A stretch of 64,000 nt of DNA. Origin: Pseudeuparius sepicola (Eukaryota; Arthropoda; Insecta; Coleoptera; Anthribidae). A program made the translations under genes and the position numbers. The notes below the pieces were generated by a model. It made no database searches, was not told where the DNA came from, and saw nothing but the letters and a program-made list of their open reading frames with translations. This document shows, in pieces, positions 46,291-57,275 of this stretch (position 1 is the stretch's first letter; each line of letters starts with the position of its first letter). The stretch is taken from contig OY987298.1 in assembly GCA_963920635.1 (NCBI GenBank), forward strand, positions 125,187,735-125,251,734, written 5' to 3'.

Positions 46291-47090
46291 TTCATCAAAA
46301 ACAGAATGTATGCGTATGTGTTGTGGGGAGGAAACAGACGGTATACTAGAAAATTTTGTCAACGTCATCGCTTGTTAATTCCAACCGCGAATGCACTAGG
46401 GTTTGTTATTTATTTTATTTTTTAAATAAACATAAATTATTCCAAACGGAGTTTAAAAATATGTAATTAATTTTTTCGTAATAGGTAGATTTTTATGTTT
46501 AAAGGAGTGCCTTTTTGTTTTATTTAAATATAGCATAATATCAAAGTCTAGAGATAGAGAATACTATCTCTAGACTTTGATAATATGTTGTAAATATTCT
46601 ATCTGTTTTTCCTAAGATTATCTCCCCATCACACTCAATTTAAATTTTAATAACGACCCTGTAGATATATTGCCAGAGGGTCAGAGTAAAGGCAGACACA
46701 AACTTTGGGGAATAACGCCGTAAGGAATTAATACTACGAATATAGCGTATTTGGATGTTTACTGCTTCCATCAGGGGTGTCGTCGAATAACATCTGACAG
46801 GGTAGTTTAGTGAGGAACTTCCCTTGATTGTCACGGTTTAAAATTCAACTTTTCTATATTTCATTTAATGTTCCATTTAACTACGTTTTATTCTATAATT
46901 CCCTCATGACGTATTAAAATAATAGCGATAGACGGTTTACCACTATTTATTCTAATTGTGTTTATTCATATTAAAATAATACCTACAGGTGTTCTGCATT
47001 CGATATTTATTTTCCAATAATAATTATTGTTCTATATACTTATTAATACATCTAATCCTCCCTCGCCTTTCGGCTAGTTATTCTAGTTTA
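46291..47090. other. No gene; one strong hairpin
   Basis: Apart from the hairpin at 46539-46582 this is AT-rich sequence without recognised features. Confidence 0.5.
46539..46582. repeat. Perfect 19 bp stem, 6 nt loop
   Basis: TATCAAAGTCTAGAGATAG (46539-46557) and CTATCTCTAGACTTTGATA (46564-46582) are exact reverse complements. Confidence 0.9.
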
Positions 47091-47094
47091 CTTA

Positions 47095-48480
47095 ATGTTA
47101 ATTATTATTGTCTTCTGTCTTTGGCTACGTGAATTGTGGGTTGCCTGATCTCGGCATGAATTTCTGTTGGTCACCCATGGTGCAACGCATCGAGTCGTGT
47201 GAGATGGTACTCTCGGAATGGAATCTATTTCGGTTTTTCGTTCTTTAATTTAAATTTCCTGCTATGGATTAAGTCCCGTAATTGTGTTTGGGTGTTGAAT
47301 TACGCTGTCTTACCAGATTGGTTTCGTCTAAGACGCTTAATTGTCCCTGCAATAGGATTTGCGCGGTGACTGACGTCGCGCAGTGGTTCTGATTTCGGTG
47401 GAGTGCGAGTAGTTATACTGGAACGTGCTCTATCGTGGTTGTTGCGTGATTTTACGATCGGCGTTCGGATTTTCCGTTTGGGTTTAAATTTGAATTAAAC
47501 GTCTGGAATAGTGGGTTCATGTAGTGCCATATCGCGCATCATGTACAATATTTACCTGGTGTCTTATTTTCATTATACCTTCGGCTAAATTGCGGAGTAG
47601 TTTATTCGCGGATGTCTTGTTGGGTTTGGATATTGTCGGGGTTTTGATTCGTCCTAATTCGATTAGCGCCTTTTGTTAATAGTTCGCCCGGCGGCGTTCG
47701 GTGGTGTTCGGCTGCTGCCCGGACCTTCTTTTTCGTTTCTTCCACAGCGGAGTGTGAATCAAGCTATCCTAGGTGAAGGGGCTGCGACGCTTTTCGCGTT
47801 TTCTCCATTAGTTTGCTGGAGTCCGATTTCGGGATTTAGTGAAAAGTGCCGACTCAAATAGTTGCTCTTACGTTTGCCTTGCCTTCAATTGCGTTATTTT
47901 GCGTTTCCTGAGCCAACTAACGGTGTATACCGGATTTTTACAGCCAAGTTCTTCACTGAGGATGAAATCTTAACAGCTAGACATGTCTTGATCACTGGAA
48001 AGAAATTAATTAGAGCTTCCCAGCTGCACTTGTGGAAGTTTTTCACCAATAAGGCCGCCCTACATCTAGAGGTCTTCTTCTTATTCTTCGTGTGCCTAGG
48101 TTTTCTTCGTATACCTAGGTTCTTCTACGTATACCTGGGTTTGCTTCGTGTACCTATTTTGCCTTTTGCTGCCTGCGTGACCTTACGAGGTTTTCGGTCA
48201 TACGTTACCTTCTACGAGGCGTTGTGTGCTTCGGATGGTTTTCTTCGGATGGCTTGCTTGCGATGGTTTGCTTGCTGGAACCTACCACTTCGTGCCACAG
48301 CCCTACATGCAACCTAGTGTCGCTGCCTGCGATGTCGAGGTGTGGGTGGTGTTGACATAATACCCTGGCCTGTTAGTTCGGAGGAAACTGGACGAGGCCC
48401 AACAGTCGTCAGCTGTCCTGCAGTACATACCAGGTTTTTGAATGTGATCGTGTCGTCTTAGTTTTTATTAATCCCTTTTA
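47095..48480 (+). other. Composition anomaly: T+G-rich strand, unrecognised frames
   Basis: About 1.4 kb with higher GC and strong T/G bias on the + strand. Two adjoining + frames (47673-47861 and 47862-48317) are 62 and 151 codons long. The second contains TNGVYRIFTAKFFTEDEI and LTARHVLITGKKLIRASQ, then a low-complexity part from repeats of TTCTTCGTATACCTAGG (48085-48150). It could be the untranslated/leader region of a retroelement. No protease, RT or integrase motif was found. Confidence 0.3.
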
Positions 48481-48507
48481 ACATGTTTGTATTACGAGAT
48501 TGCTATT

Positions 48508-48630
48508 TTTAAATATTATTGTTGCCTGTACAAGGGCTAACTGCCTATTTTAAATATTACTGTTGCCTGTACGAAGGCCTACTGCCAATTTTGAATATTA
48601 TTGTTGTTTGTACAAAGGCCTACTGCCAAT
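48508..48630. repeat. Three tandem copies of a 41 bp unit
   Basis: AAATATTATTGTTGCCTGTA, CAAGGGCTAACTGCC and its variants begin at 48511, 48552 and 48593, an exact 41 bp period. Copies two and three share AAGGCCTACTGCCAAT. Confidence 0.88.
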
Positions 48631-48715
48631 GTGAAACTTATTAAGTTGACTTTAAGTATTTTCTACATTTATTATCATATGAAGCTTCGGCCTATTAATG
48701 GGAAAGGTTGTTTTG

Positions 48716-49430
48716 CACCCTTAAGGTGAACATTTAACAGCTGTACGCTAAACGTGATCACGTGAGGTAATATCAATTTAACTAAATAACATATATATGT
48801 GCCTTTATTATTACATGCATAGAACTTAGAAGGTTACGGCGTGCCCTATATAAGTTTGTCAAAACAACAACCCCTTTACTTTAACGGTCGAATAAACGTT
48901 GTCAACTTATCCCCCCTTTTTATTTATTCATTAGGTTTTCAGATTAATTCAAAAGCGATTCAAACTTACTTAATTTTTTTCTATAAATAACTTGGTCAGT
49001 CTCATCGTTTGAAAAGAGTATCCGGACCATCGGTAAATTTTCTGATTTAGGTTGCCATAAATCAGTGGCGCACCTTAAGGTGAACATTTAACAGCTGTAC
49101 GCTAAACGTGATCACGTGAGGTAATATCAATTTAACTAAATAACATATATATGTGCCTTTATTATTACATGCATATAACTTAGAAAGTTACGGCGTGCCC
49201 TATATAAGTTTGTCAAAACAACAACCACTTTACTTTAACGGTCGAATAAACGTTGTCAACTTATCCCCCCTTTTTATTTATTCATTAGGTTTTCAGATTA
49301 ATTCAAAAGCGATTCAAACTTACTTAATTTTTTTCTATAAATAACTTGGTCAGTCTCATCGTTTGAAAAGAGTATCCGGACCATCGGTAAATTTTCTGAT
49401 TTAGGTTGCCATAAATCAGTGGCGCACCTT
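48716..49430. repeat. Tandem duplication of a ~354 bp unit, ~99% identical
   Basis: TTAAGGTGAACATTTAACAG starts at 48721 and again at 49075 (period 354). Both copies run to TCAGTGGCGCACCTT. I see three substitutions (CATAG/CATAT, AGAAGG/AGAAAG, CCCC/CCAC). Each unit contains TATATAAG and AATAAA-type words, so an LTR-like origin is possible but unproven. Confidence 0.92.
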
Positions 49431-49943
49431 TACCTTGAACTCACACCCTGACGACTAGCTAGCTGGACATCCCTTGCTACGCTCTTCAGCTACTCTTTTC
49501 CGACTAGTGAGATTGGCCTTGACCTTTAAAAACTTTCATCCTTATCATCATTATTAGCTATTGGTTTACCTATTTATTTATTTATTTTTAAATTATAAAG
49601 AAAATAGTAAAAGCTGAAATAGAGAGTGTGGCAAATTGGAAATTCGAAACGTATGCGAATATTTGGACCTTATTTAGGTAAGAGCTGATTATATTGCCAT
49701 GCAGATTGAAGATTGCTGCGAATCTAAAATAACAATGGTAGACCAATTATTGGGAAATTGAGGAAGAGGCGGTATGTTTGTAGCGTAAACTTGCGTTTTG
49801 TATAGTATTGGGCGTATAACATTTTTATAACACAAGGGATCATTTATTTTATATAACAAGAGTAGAAAGAATCGAATCACAACAAAACTAATGATTTTGT
49901 CTGAGGCGAAGATTATTAACGGATGAAACTCTCCCTTCGGCAG

Positions 49944-49978
49944 GCTCTAAATCGAATAATAATTATTCGATTTAGAGC
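49944..49978. repeat. Palindrome, 16 bp arms, 3 nt centre
   Basis: GCTCTAAATCGAATAA (49944-49959) and TTATTCGATTTAGAGC (49963-49978) are exact reverse complements. It lies at the end of the open second exon of the minus-strand gene fragment. Confidence 0.88.
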
Positions 49979-50474
49979 TCAAAATTATTTTGAGCGCAAA
50001 CATTGGCAGGACCGATTGTGAGACGTTTATTTGTTGCGGTCCATTATTTCTACAATCAAGTGGAATCTCTTTTATTTTTTTAACATGTACAAGATTACAT
50101 AGATCCTTTTTTACACTGGATGTCTTCGAGTCAGACAACATAATCAAATTAATCGGCAAAGAGGTGGTTTCTGGTAGTTTAAGTGGTCGAAAGATGGCGC
50201 TGCATGTACGCACTAACAAAACTTTTTTCCAAAAAAATGACTAGAAATAATTACCTTTCTGGACAGCCCTAATTTTGATTAGGTCCGTTTCTGATTGCAT
50301 CACTGTTAAACAACTGTCAGAGTCAATGTGTGAGCAAAACCAAAGATCAGCAAAACTTTGAGATTTTGTCGTCACGACGCATGGAGTAATTTTATTACAG
50401 GCGACTGCAGTTGCAGCTTTGGTGTCACTGGAGGTTAAATATTTTATTTCATCATGCAATAAAGCTCCAGTGCA
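49950..50474 (-). CDS. Two exons of an unidentified gene joined by an 84 nt intron
   Basis: Exon 1 (50474-50255) follows an acceptor CCAACATAG and reads CTGALLHDEIKYLTSSDTKA, then ACNKITPCVVTTKSQSFADL, WFCSHIDSDSCLTVM and DLIKIRAVQK. It ends at AAAG|GTAATT. Exon 2 starts at 50170 after AAACTACCAG, and the split codon G|AA keeps the frame: ETTSLPINLIMLSDSKTSSV, KKDLCNLVHVKKIKEIPLDC and NNGPQQINVSQSVLPMF. It stays open to TAA at 49949-49947, running through a palindrome, so the true 3' edge is unclear. A typical-size GT-AG intron exactly restoring frame between two stop-free, balanced-composition exons supports a real gene. The family is not recognised; it is soluble in character, with no membrane segment. 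Confidence 0.48.
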
Positions 50475-50479
50475 CTATG

Positions 50480-51453
50480 TTGGTAAAGTTTAACTATCGT
50501 TGATTCGTAATTTCGGGAAACGGGCCTTTGTTTACACAGTACACAGTATGCGGGTTGACAGACTGACGCACATTGGTTTAAACCAAACAACAATAATGCT
50601 GACGCGTGATAAAAATGGATACTTCAATAATAGTATTTCTATGTTCTATCAAAAAATATGGCGTAATAAGAATTCTGTTGATAATTTTAAAAAATATTTT
50701 TTTTCACGTAAATGGATTTTTTTTCATATTTTCTTGATGAAATGTAGTACACATCGTTTTTTAGAGATGTCGAATACAAATGGTATACTCGGTTTTAACA
50801 GAAAAAAACTGTTAAACAAATTCTCGAAATATTGCCTAAAAATGGTCAAAGTAGGCCTTGATTTTTGTAGTAGAAATCTATCGACTTGTCACAGAACACA
50901 GTTTTTTGAGATCTACAATCTAAAAAAAGTTCATCAAAATCGGAACAAAAATAACAATTTTACAGAGGTGTCTCCATTCAAAAATATTGAATTTTTTGTA
51001 AATGGCCCAGAGAAAAATACCCTGTATATTTTTGTATTGAATCTTTGCACACCAATACTTTGAGCTGTCCTGTTGACCATTCAACTATTTTGAGGGGATT
51101 CCATGGCACACTTGACTTGCCAGATGCCTTTGAAATTCCCATTTTGCTCAACTTTGACAACCTGCAGAATGGAATTCCCTGTATATTTTTTATTCAAATT
51201 TAGTATATGAGGGTTTTGGGTTGTCCTGATTAACGCTGTTGTGTCAGATTTTAAATAAAAAAATCCCTAAATGATTTTTGTTCTTTTATTAGAAAAAAAT
51301 CCGTAGTAGGCCTTGAAAATTGAGACTGAGACCTGAAACTTCGCGCCAAAATAGTTTTTTTGAAACCTACTCTTAGAAAAAAAGACCGGCTAAATTTGGA
51401 TAAAAAAAAATAAAAATTTTACAGAGGTGTCTCCATTCCAAACGGCCACACTG
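50480..51453. other. Transposon-derived, unresolved
   Basis: Two diverged direct repeats, about 50840-50985 and 51300-51440, share GTAGGCCTTGA and the ATTTTACAGAGGTGTCTCCA and TTC words. A 187-codon + frame (50500-51063) across the first is AT/lysine-asparagine rich and looks accidental. The right edge ends GGCCACACTGTATA, abutting the next element. Confidence 0.4.
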
Positions 51454-53984
51454 TATACAGTGTGACCGTATTTCGAGTCTATGCATGGGGATCTTGGTTA
51501 TCTTGTAACGGATTTTTCCATTTCTAAATCCGTTACTCGTTTTTATATATTTTTTTATTAACATAAAGTCACTATTTTCAAACATATATCTCATACTTAA
51601 TAACCAATTTATTTTTCGTACAGTTCCAGCTCATTTACAATGTTGTATTCAATATTATTACGACTTTTTCAAATTTTAAAACTTAAATTATTTCAAATAA
51701 TTCAAATTTTCGCGCGTCGTATGGTCAATGGCCGTATACATTCGCCTAGCCTCGAACCCAGATTCAAAATGCGAAAATTCAAGTGCAAATTATGTGTTTA
51801 TTTATCAGCAGGTATGTAATTAAACATCGGTATTATGAATTACTCGATTTTTCGGTTCTTTTGACATATAATTTGAATATAAACTCTGTCTAGTTTCTTA
51901 GATAATTTCATGCTCGAACCTGATTGGTCGAGAGCGGACGGATGACGTAGGTCCTGCCGGCCACCAGCCGGAAGGTACCATTTTCCAGACGAGTTTGCTC
52001 CCGACTTCGCTTGTATTAAGTTCGCAGAGGCATCTGCCCATTTTCCGCTAAATGTTCGACATTTTCGGCATTTTTCGCGCTAATTTTCTGCCATCAGTGA
52101 TTTATTTGAGTGGTTTGGTATTTTTATATTGGGGATTGACTTGGTGTGGCCAATATTTTTGGGTTTTATTGTTTTTCTATGTTCACGGCATCGTGAGGGC
52201 GAGGCGCTTACACCAGGCACTTCCTTTTCTGGCTGCGTAGCTGATGAAACGCGGGACACAGCGAACGGGTGGTGGCTGTTTCTCCTGGAAAACCCTACAG
52301 GTGATAATTTCTTTTGATTTTTTGCTTAGTTCAGCGACTTTACTACTCACCTCTAGCGTTTTTTTTTTGACGTGCTGTTTTTTTTTAAGGACTCATTTTG
52401 TCTAAGGCCCCGGCCATCTTTGATATAAAAAAAATAGCACTGTCTTTCTTTGAATACCCACCATCTTGCAGTTGTTTCCTTGTTGAATATTTTTAAGTAT
52501 TTGGTCACGTTAGTCACACTATTTTTCGGATTAGGTCCCGATTCCCTAATACCGGGCCACTTAAATAAATTCCCCACCGACCAATTAAAGTTTTCTGATA
52601 AATTGCCATATTTTATACTTACACAAAAGAGTTATATATTTTCTTTAAAATCCAGATTTGAAAATTTAATAAATTTTTAATTTAATTTTAAAGGTTCGGG
52701 CTGGAGCATTCTTTTTTTTTTCTTTTAATTAAATAAAGCACTTTGCTATTCTGGTCAGTTAAAATTATTTTAAGTATCTAAAAATTAAAAACTATGCATA
52801 GTTCTCAATAGTTTAGTATAATAATTCTAAACATTTAACTTTCATTATTATTTGTCTATATTAAGTACCTAACTTTGGTATCATATTTCAAGTTTAAAAA
52901 TTATTCGTAACGTAGTGGTTTATCATTTTTGTAAAAGACTTAGACCCTGTATAATGCTATTTTGTCTCTGATTTGTTCATGCTTGCAACACTGGACTGAG
53001 GACCCTTCGGCGAGAGCATTTCGACCACCAACAACGTGAGAGGAGTTACGTAGGCATAGGAGTGACTTCTTGGTCAGCTCTACTTCAGCGAAACCCGAGA
53101 TAAACGCTAGCCACAACAACAGCGCCTCGACGAGCAGAAAGGACCAGAAGAAGCCCTAGTCTCGCCTCCGCACTCATTATGAACCTCGTCTAGAGCGTAA
53201 GCACTGTGTACTCAGTTCCAGCTTAAAGATCAAAGTGAAGGACTTATTTGATTTTTTTATTATTCTCAAACCAATTTTTAACTTAAAATTTAACTCTATT
53301 TTCTAGTTTATTACATTTAAATAGTTGCTCAAATTTAACTATATATTAAAGTTGATCTACCTTTTATGGTTGTCCAAAATTGTAACATCTAAATTGGAGC
53401 AAAGTTGCGGAATTTGATGCCGAGTAACATGGTAAAAAAAATTTGGCTGGCCCTTCTCGTTTTGAAAATAATGCGAAAAAACTGAAAATTGTCGTTTTCG
53501 TTTTTATCTTTTTAAACGAAAACGAATGGCGCTGGACATTTCTAAGATAAACATTAAGGCACTTTTTTACAAGGAATCTAATGACCTCGCATTTTTTTTC
53601 TCGCCTCCCTGTGCAAAGATATGACGATCAACTATTATTTTTCTTATGGGCGTCATATTTGATTTTTGCATTTTTGAAAAAAAAATTTTTCTGGTTAAAA
53701 TGATATGCCACACATTATGCTTTACTTTGTTTTTCCTGCCGTAATATCAAATTAATCGTTTTTTGCATAGAGTGCCATTCGTTTTCGTTTAAAAAAATAA
53801 AAACGAAAACGACAATTTTCAGTTTTTTCGCATTATTTTCAAAGCGAGAAGGCCAGCCAAAAATCTTTTTTACCATGTTACTCGGCATCACATTCCGCAA
53901 CTTTGCCCCAATTCAACCGACCTCGTATCTCTTAAGATAACCAAGATCCCCATGCAAAGACTCGAAATACGGTCACCCTGTATA
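51454..53984. mobile_element. TIR element A, 2.5 kb (first of a head-to-tail chain)
   Basis: The left end reads TATACAGTGTGACCGTATTT and onward to CATGGGGATCTTGGTTATCT; the right end is its inverse (AGATAACCAAGATCCCCATG .. ACGGTCACCCTGTATA). Terminal repeats are about 50 bp. The interior includes 52052-52317 open + frames (TWCGQYFWVLLFFY), a GC-richer block at 52980-53230, and an embedded foldback at 53388-53918. No transposase was recognised. Confidence 0.78.
53388..53918. mobile_element. Foldback nested in element A, ~140 bp arms
   Basis: GCAAAGTTGCGGAATTTGAT and GCCGAGTAACATGG pair with CCATGTTACTCGGC and ATCACATTCCGCAACTTTGC. GAAAACTGAAAATTGTCG.. pairs with CGACAATTTTCAGTTTTTTC. Confidence 0.85.
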
Positions 53985-54845
53985 CAGGGTGTTATTTAAG
54001 TACGTAGCCAAACTTCAAGGGGTGATTCTTTGAGTGATTTTAACACGAAAAGTTTATACATATAAACATAGGTCCGGTATCGCTTCGTTTTCAAGATACA
54101 GGGTGTCAAACTTTTTCAAAAAATCCCGGGGGGCACCGTGACCAATATTTTTGAAAAAAAAGTACGTCACTGACTTTTTTAAAACTTTTATCATTGACTG
54201 ACGTATTTATAAAGACCTCTCACGGTTATAGCTTTATGTCCTGGAAAACAGATGGCTCTGATGGCTAACAATGTATTCTGCATTGTATTTTATCTCCGGA
54301 AAGCGCATGGTGAGCCAAAAATGTGTCAGACGTGACAGCCGTGACCAGTCTTTAATAATATATCAGTCAACGCTTTTATATTTTTTTCGCATTAAGCAAC
54401 TAACAATACTAATTTTTTGTCTCTTGAATCTTGTTCGTATCTTGCTTAGTTTTCAAGAAAGCAGCAATGCAACAACAAAGCAATGACATGCAATAATGCG
54501 GTTTTTATTTTTTTTTATCGCGAAAACGAAGCCAGATACGAAAAAAATTCAAGAGACCAAAAAGTTGTATTCTTAGTTCCTTAATGCGACAAAAATATAA
54601 AACTTTTAATGAAGTCAGTGGCGCACAATTTTTTTTTTCAAAAATATTGGTCAAGGTGCCCCCCGTTACGCCACTGGACTTAATAATTTGAATCTACTTA
54701 GGGCCAAATTAACCCCTCTCTATCGTAAATAACACTGCCAGATTTAAACAAAATCGGCTAAAGGATTATTAAGATGTTGTTGAAAAAAATATTCAAAGAA
54801 TCACCCCTTGAAGTCTGGCTACCTACTTAAATAACACCCTGTATA
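53981..54845. mobile_element. TIR element B, 0.86 kb, directly abutting A and C
   Basis: It starts TATACAGGGTGTTATTTAAG and ends CTTAAATAACACCCTGTATA. AACTTCAAGGGGTGATTCTT pairs with AAGAATCACCCCTTGAAGTC. A further inner pair is GACCAATATTTTTGAAAAAA against TTTCAAAAATATTGGTC. It is non-coding. Confidence 0.88.
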
Positions 54846-56340
54846 TACAGGGTGAGTTTTTTCGATGCCCACTATGGGGATCGCGGAAACTAGCAGAGCT
54901 AGAACAAAGGTTAAATGGGGAAAGAATTGCAGTTTTGAATGCACAATCTAATGTCCCTTTTAGATTTTTAAAAAAGTTCATATCTCACTAGATATTTTGA
55001 AAAGAGTAATTTTTTGCTATTTCATCAGATCTCTGTAGCTCCGTTATTTCTGATTATATAGAAAAACTGTAGAGACAAAATTTGTAGATAATTTTGGGCT
55101 TAATAAAATGATGTAATCCAATTTTTTATGTTGTTTGTAATTTTTGAAATGACATAAACTTGTGTTTTTTTTTAAATGTAAATCATAGTTGGCTGTGGCC
55201 TTATAAAATCGGCATTTTTTTGAGCTTTCCAAAGATATAATACTCGGCATAGTTATTATAAAAAATAAAAGAGCTATGGCTAATTTCCTGATTTTTTTAA
55301 AATTTTCACATTGTCAGCCATGGAATATTTTCATAATTATTACGTTCTATTTTATAATTAGACATACTTCATACTTTCTATTATTTTATTTTTAGTTGGT
55401 AACAAAATGTAACAAAATAAAACAAAAATTAAAAAACTCAAATTCAAATTAATATTATTTTAAAAGGTCACCTTTTAAAATAAAAAAATAATCCACCATT
55501 ATTATTTATGCATATATTGCATCTTTTTAAAGCTACATTTGTCGCCATTCTTAGAGAGCGCCTGTCAATACTGGCAATTGCTTCTAAAACAGCTGCTCTT
55601 AATTCAACAATTGTCTCATACTTTATTTTGTACTGTTCCCCACAAAAAGAAATCCGAAACAGACAAATCGGGGGATCGGGGCTGAGAGGAAATAGGTCTA
55701 TTTCTCCCTATCCAACTATTTGGATAGAGCTGATCTAGGTAATTTCTTACGGGCAAATAATTATGTAGTAGAGCTCTATCATGATAATTTTTGTTTTATT
55801 TTGTTACATTTTGTTACCAGCTAAAAATAAAATATTTGAAAGTTTTAAGTATGTCTTATTATACAATAGAACCTAATTATGAAAATATTCCATGGGTGAC
55901 TGTGAAAATTTAAAAAAAATCAGAAAATTAGCGATATCTCTTTTATTTTTTATAATAACTACTTATGCCCAGTATTATATCTTTGGAAAGCCAACTATGA
56001 TTTACATTTAAAAAAACACAAGTTTATATCATATCTCAAAAATCACAAACAACATAAAAAATTTGATTAGATTATCTTCTTAAGCCCAAAATTATCTACA
56101 ATTTTTGTCTCTACAGTTTTTCTGTATAATCAGAAATAACGGAGCTACAGAGATCTGATGAAATAGCAAAAAATCACTCTTTTCAAAATATCTAGTGAGC
56201 CATGAACTTTTTTAAAAATCCAAAAGGGGTATTAAATTGAGCATTCAAAACTGCAATTATTTCCTCATTTAACCTTTGTTTTAGCTCTGCCAGTTTTCGA
56301 GATCCCCATAGTGGGCATCGAAAAAAACTCACCCTGTATA
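54844..56340. mobile_element. Foldback transposon, ~1.5 kb (copy B of 15163-16636)
   Basis: It starts TATACAGGGTGAGTTTTTTC and ends GAAAAAAACTCACCCTGTATA. The ~0.5 kb arms match those of copy A. The central transposase piece is in minus orientation (separate entry), opposite to copy A relative to the window. Confidence 0.9.
55470..55790 (-). pseudogene. Same mariner-superfamily transposase C-terminus as at 15715, second copy
   Basis: Minus strand from about 55780: YHDRALLHNYLPVRNYLDQ, then LYPNSWIGRNRPIS, PRSPDLSVSDFFLWGTVQNK. The frame then breaks at the same GTATGAGAC position as in the first copy and resumes YETIVELRAAVLEAIASIDR. The second and third catalytic acids (HD, SPD) are visible; DGA has become DRA. 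The SDFFLWG here is closer to the family form than the LNFFLWG of copy A. Truncated and inactive. Confidence 0.8.
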
Positions 56341-56439
56341 ACAAAATAATAAAATGTGAAGTTCTCATTTAACAAAAGTTAACAATTATACTAATTATTA
56401 TTATATTTATATCTATATGTCCTATTCACCCGGTATGAC

Positions 56440-56730
56440 CGCTGGTCGCGAGGCTAGGAGGCCCTGGCCCTCCCCCCCCCTCCCCCACCCCATCGCCTCT
56501 TAATTCCCCCCTTCCTCCCGTTCGACGTCCAGTCGATACGGCGGAAACCGGTGCCGATAATCGGCCGCCCCTGAATAAGTGATGAGCGGGCGACATTAAA
56601 AATGCAGGGGCGGACCGCGGCCGGTTGTGATAGTTCCGTTGCCCGGCGACGGCGACACGCGATGCGGCCCAGGCCGGGAAAAAAACGGGCGACGGACGCG
56701 TTTCCGGTCAAATAAAGGATACACAAATTT
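56440..56730. other. CpG-rich island
   Basis: A sudden CpG-rich block (GGCGGAAACCGGTGCCGATA, GGGGCGGACCGCGGCCGG) immediately after element C, with poly(C) at about 56473. Frames on both strands are Arg/Pro/Gly-rich by composition. It may be a promoter or 5' exon, but no donor/ATG pair is persuasive. Confidence 0.35.
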
Positions 56731-57088
56731 AATGGAAATGAAACAGGATCATCAAGTAATTTGCGATTTTATGGGGCCAATTAAAAAAAACTCTAAGCAG
56801 ATTCATCAAAGGAATATAGGACGTAGGGTTTCCACAATTTTCATTAGGTATACTTTCTACACACAGTACATATTTCACATTATGCACACTATACCTAATA
56901 TTTTTAATATTTGGTTACTTTATTTCAATATAATTAACCATGAAATGCTTCTAAGTAAGAAACCTTATTTAGCAACATGGCACTTATATTTAAAAAGGAA
57001 AAAAACATGAATTATTATTTTGTTAGTTCTATGACACATAACTAAACGAGGAATGCAGAATGCAAATCCCAAACATTGCCAAACTTAC

Positions 57089-57134
57089 ATTTCAACTGTT
57101 CCCTAACTTCCGTCACACTTCCAGCCTCCAGCAT
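57089..57134 (-). CDS. Candidate first coding exon, unknown product
   Basis: On the minus strand an ATG at 57134 (context CAGCATG) gives MLEAGSVTEVREQLK and ends at a perfect donor AAAT|GTAAGT (last base 57089, phase 1). An upstream TATATA word lies at about 57175. The stretch is short, so this rests mainly on the start context and donor. The frame is also open upstream, so it could instead be an internal exon after TACTGATAG. Confidence 0.3.
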
Positions 57135-57167
57135 GCTGATTGCTGACACTATCAGTATAAGCATTCT

Positions 57168-57275
57168 ATGGTATATAAGCAATAAAATACAGTATGGTAT
57201 AAGCAATGGTATGGTGTAAGCAATAAAATACAGGTATAAGGTATAGGCAATAAAATCAATAAGCAATAAAATACA
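57168..57275. repeat. Minisatellite of AAGCAATAAAATACAG units
   Basis: AGCAATAAAATACAGTATGG and shortened variants recur about four times, just upstream (minus strand) of the candidate first exon. Confidence 0.75.

Noticed and set aside
47673..48317. Envelope- or gag-like retroelement coding
   Set aside because: Hydrophobic stretches come from a TTCTTCGTATACCTAGG repeat; no gag zinc knuckle, protease or RT motif nearby.
49603..49677. Possible + exon (KAEIESVANWKFETYANIW) before GTAAGA
   Set aside because: Good donor but a poor acceptor, no partner exon, and opposite strand to the better-supported fragment next to it.
50500..51063. 187-codon plus frame, the longest in the window
   Set aside because: Lys/Asn/Phe-rich translation of AT-rich DNA, overlapping a diverged direct repeat. 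It begins with a non-ATG codon and has no domain.
56454..57010. 90-codon minus and 127-codon plus frames
   Set aside because: Run across the CpG island and into AT-rich DNA with no change at splice sites; no family resemblance.
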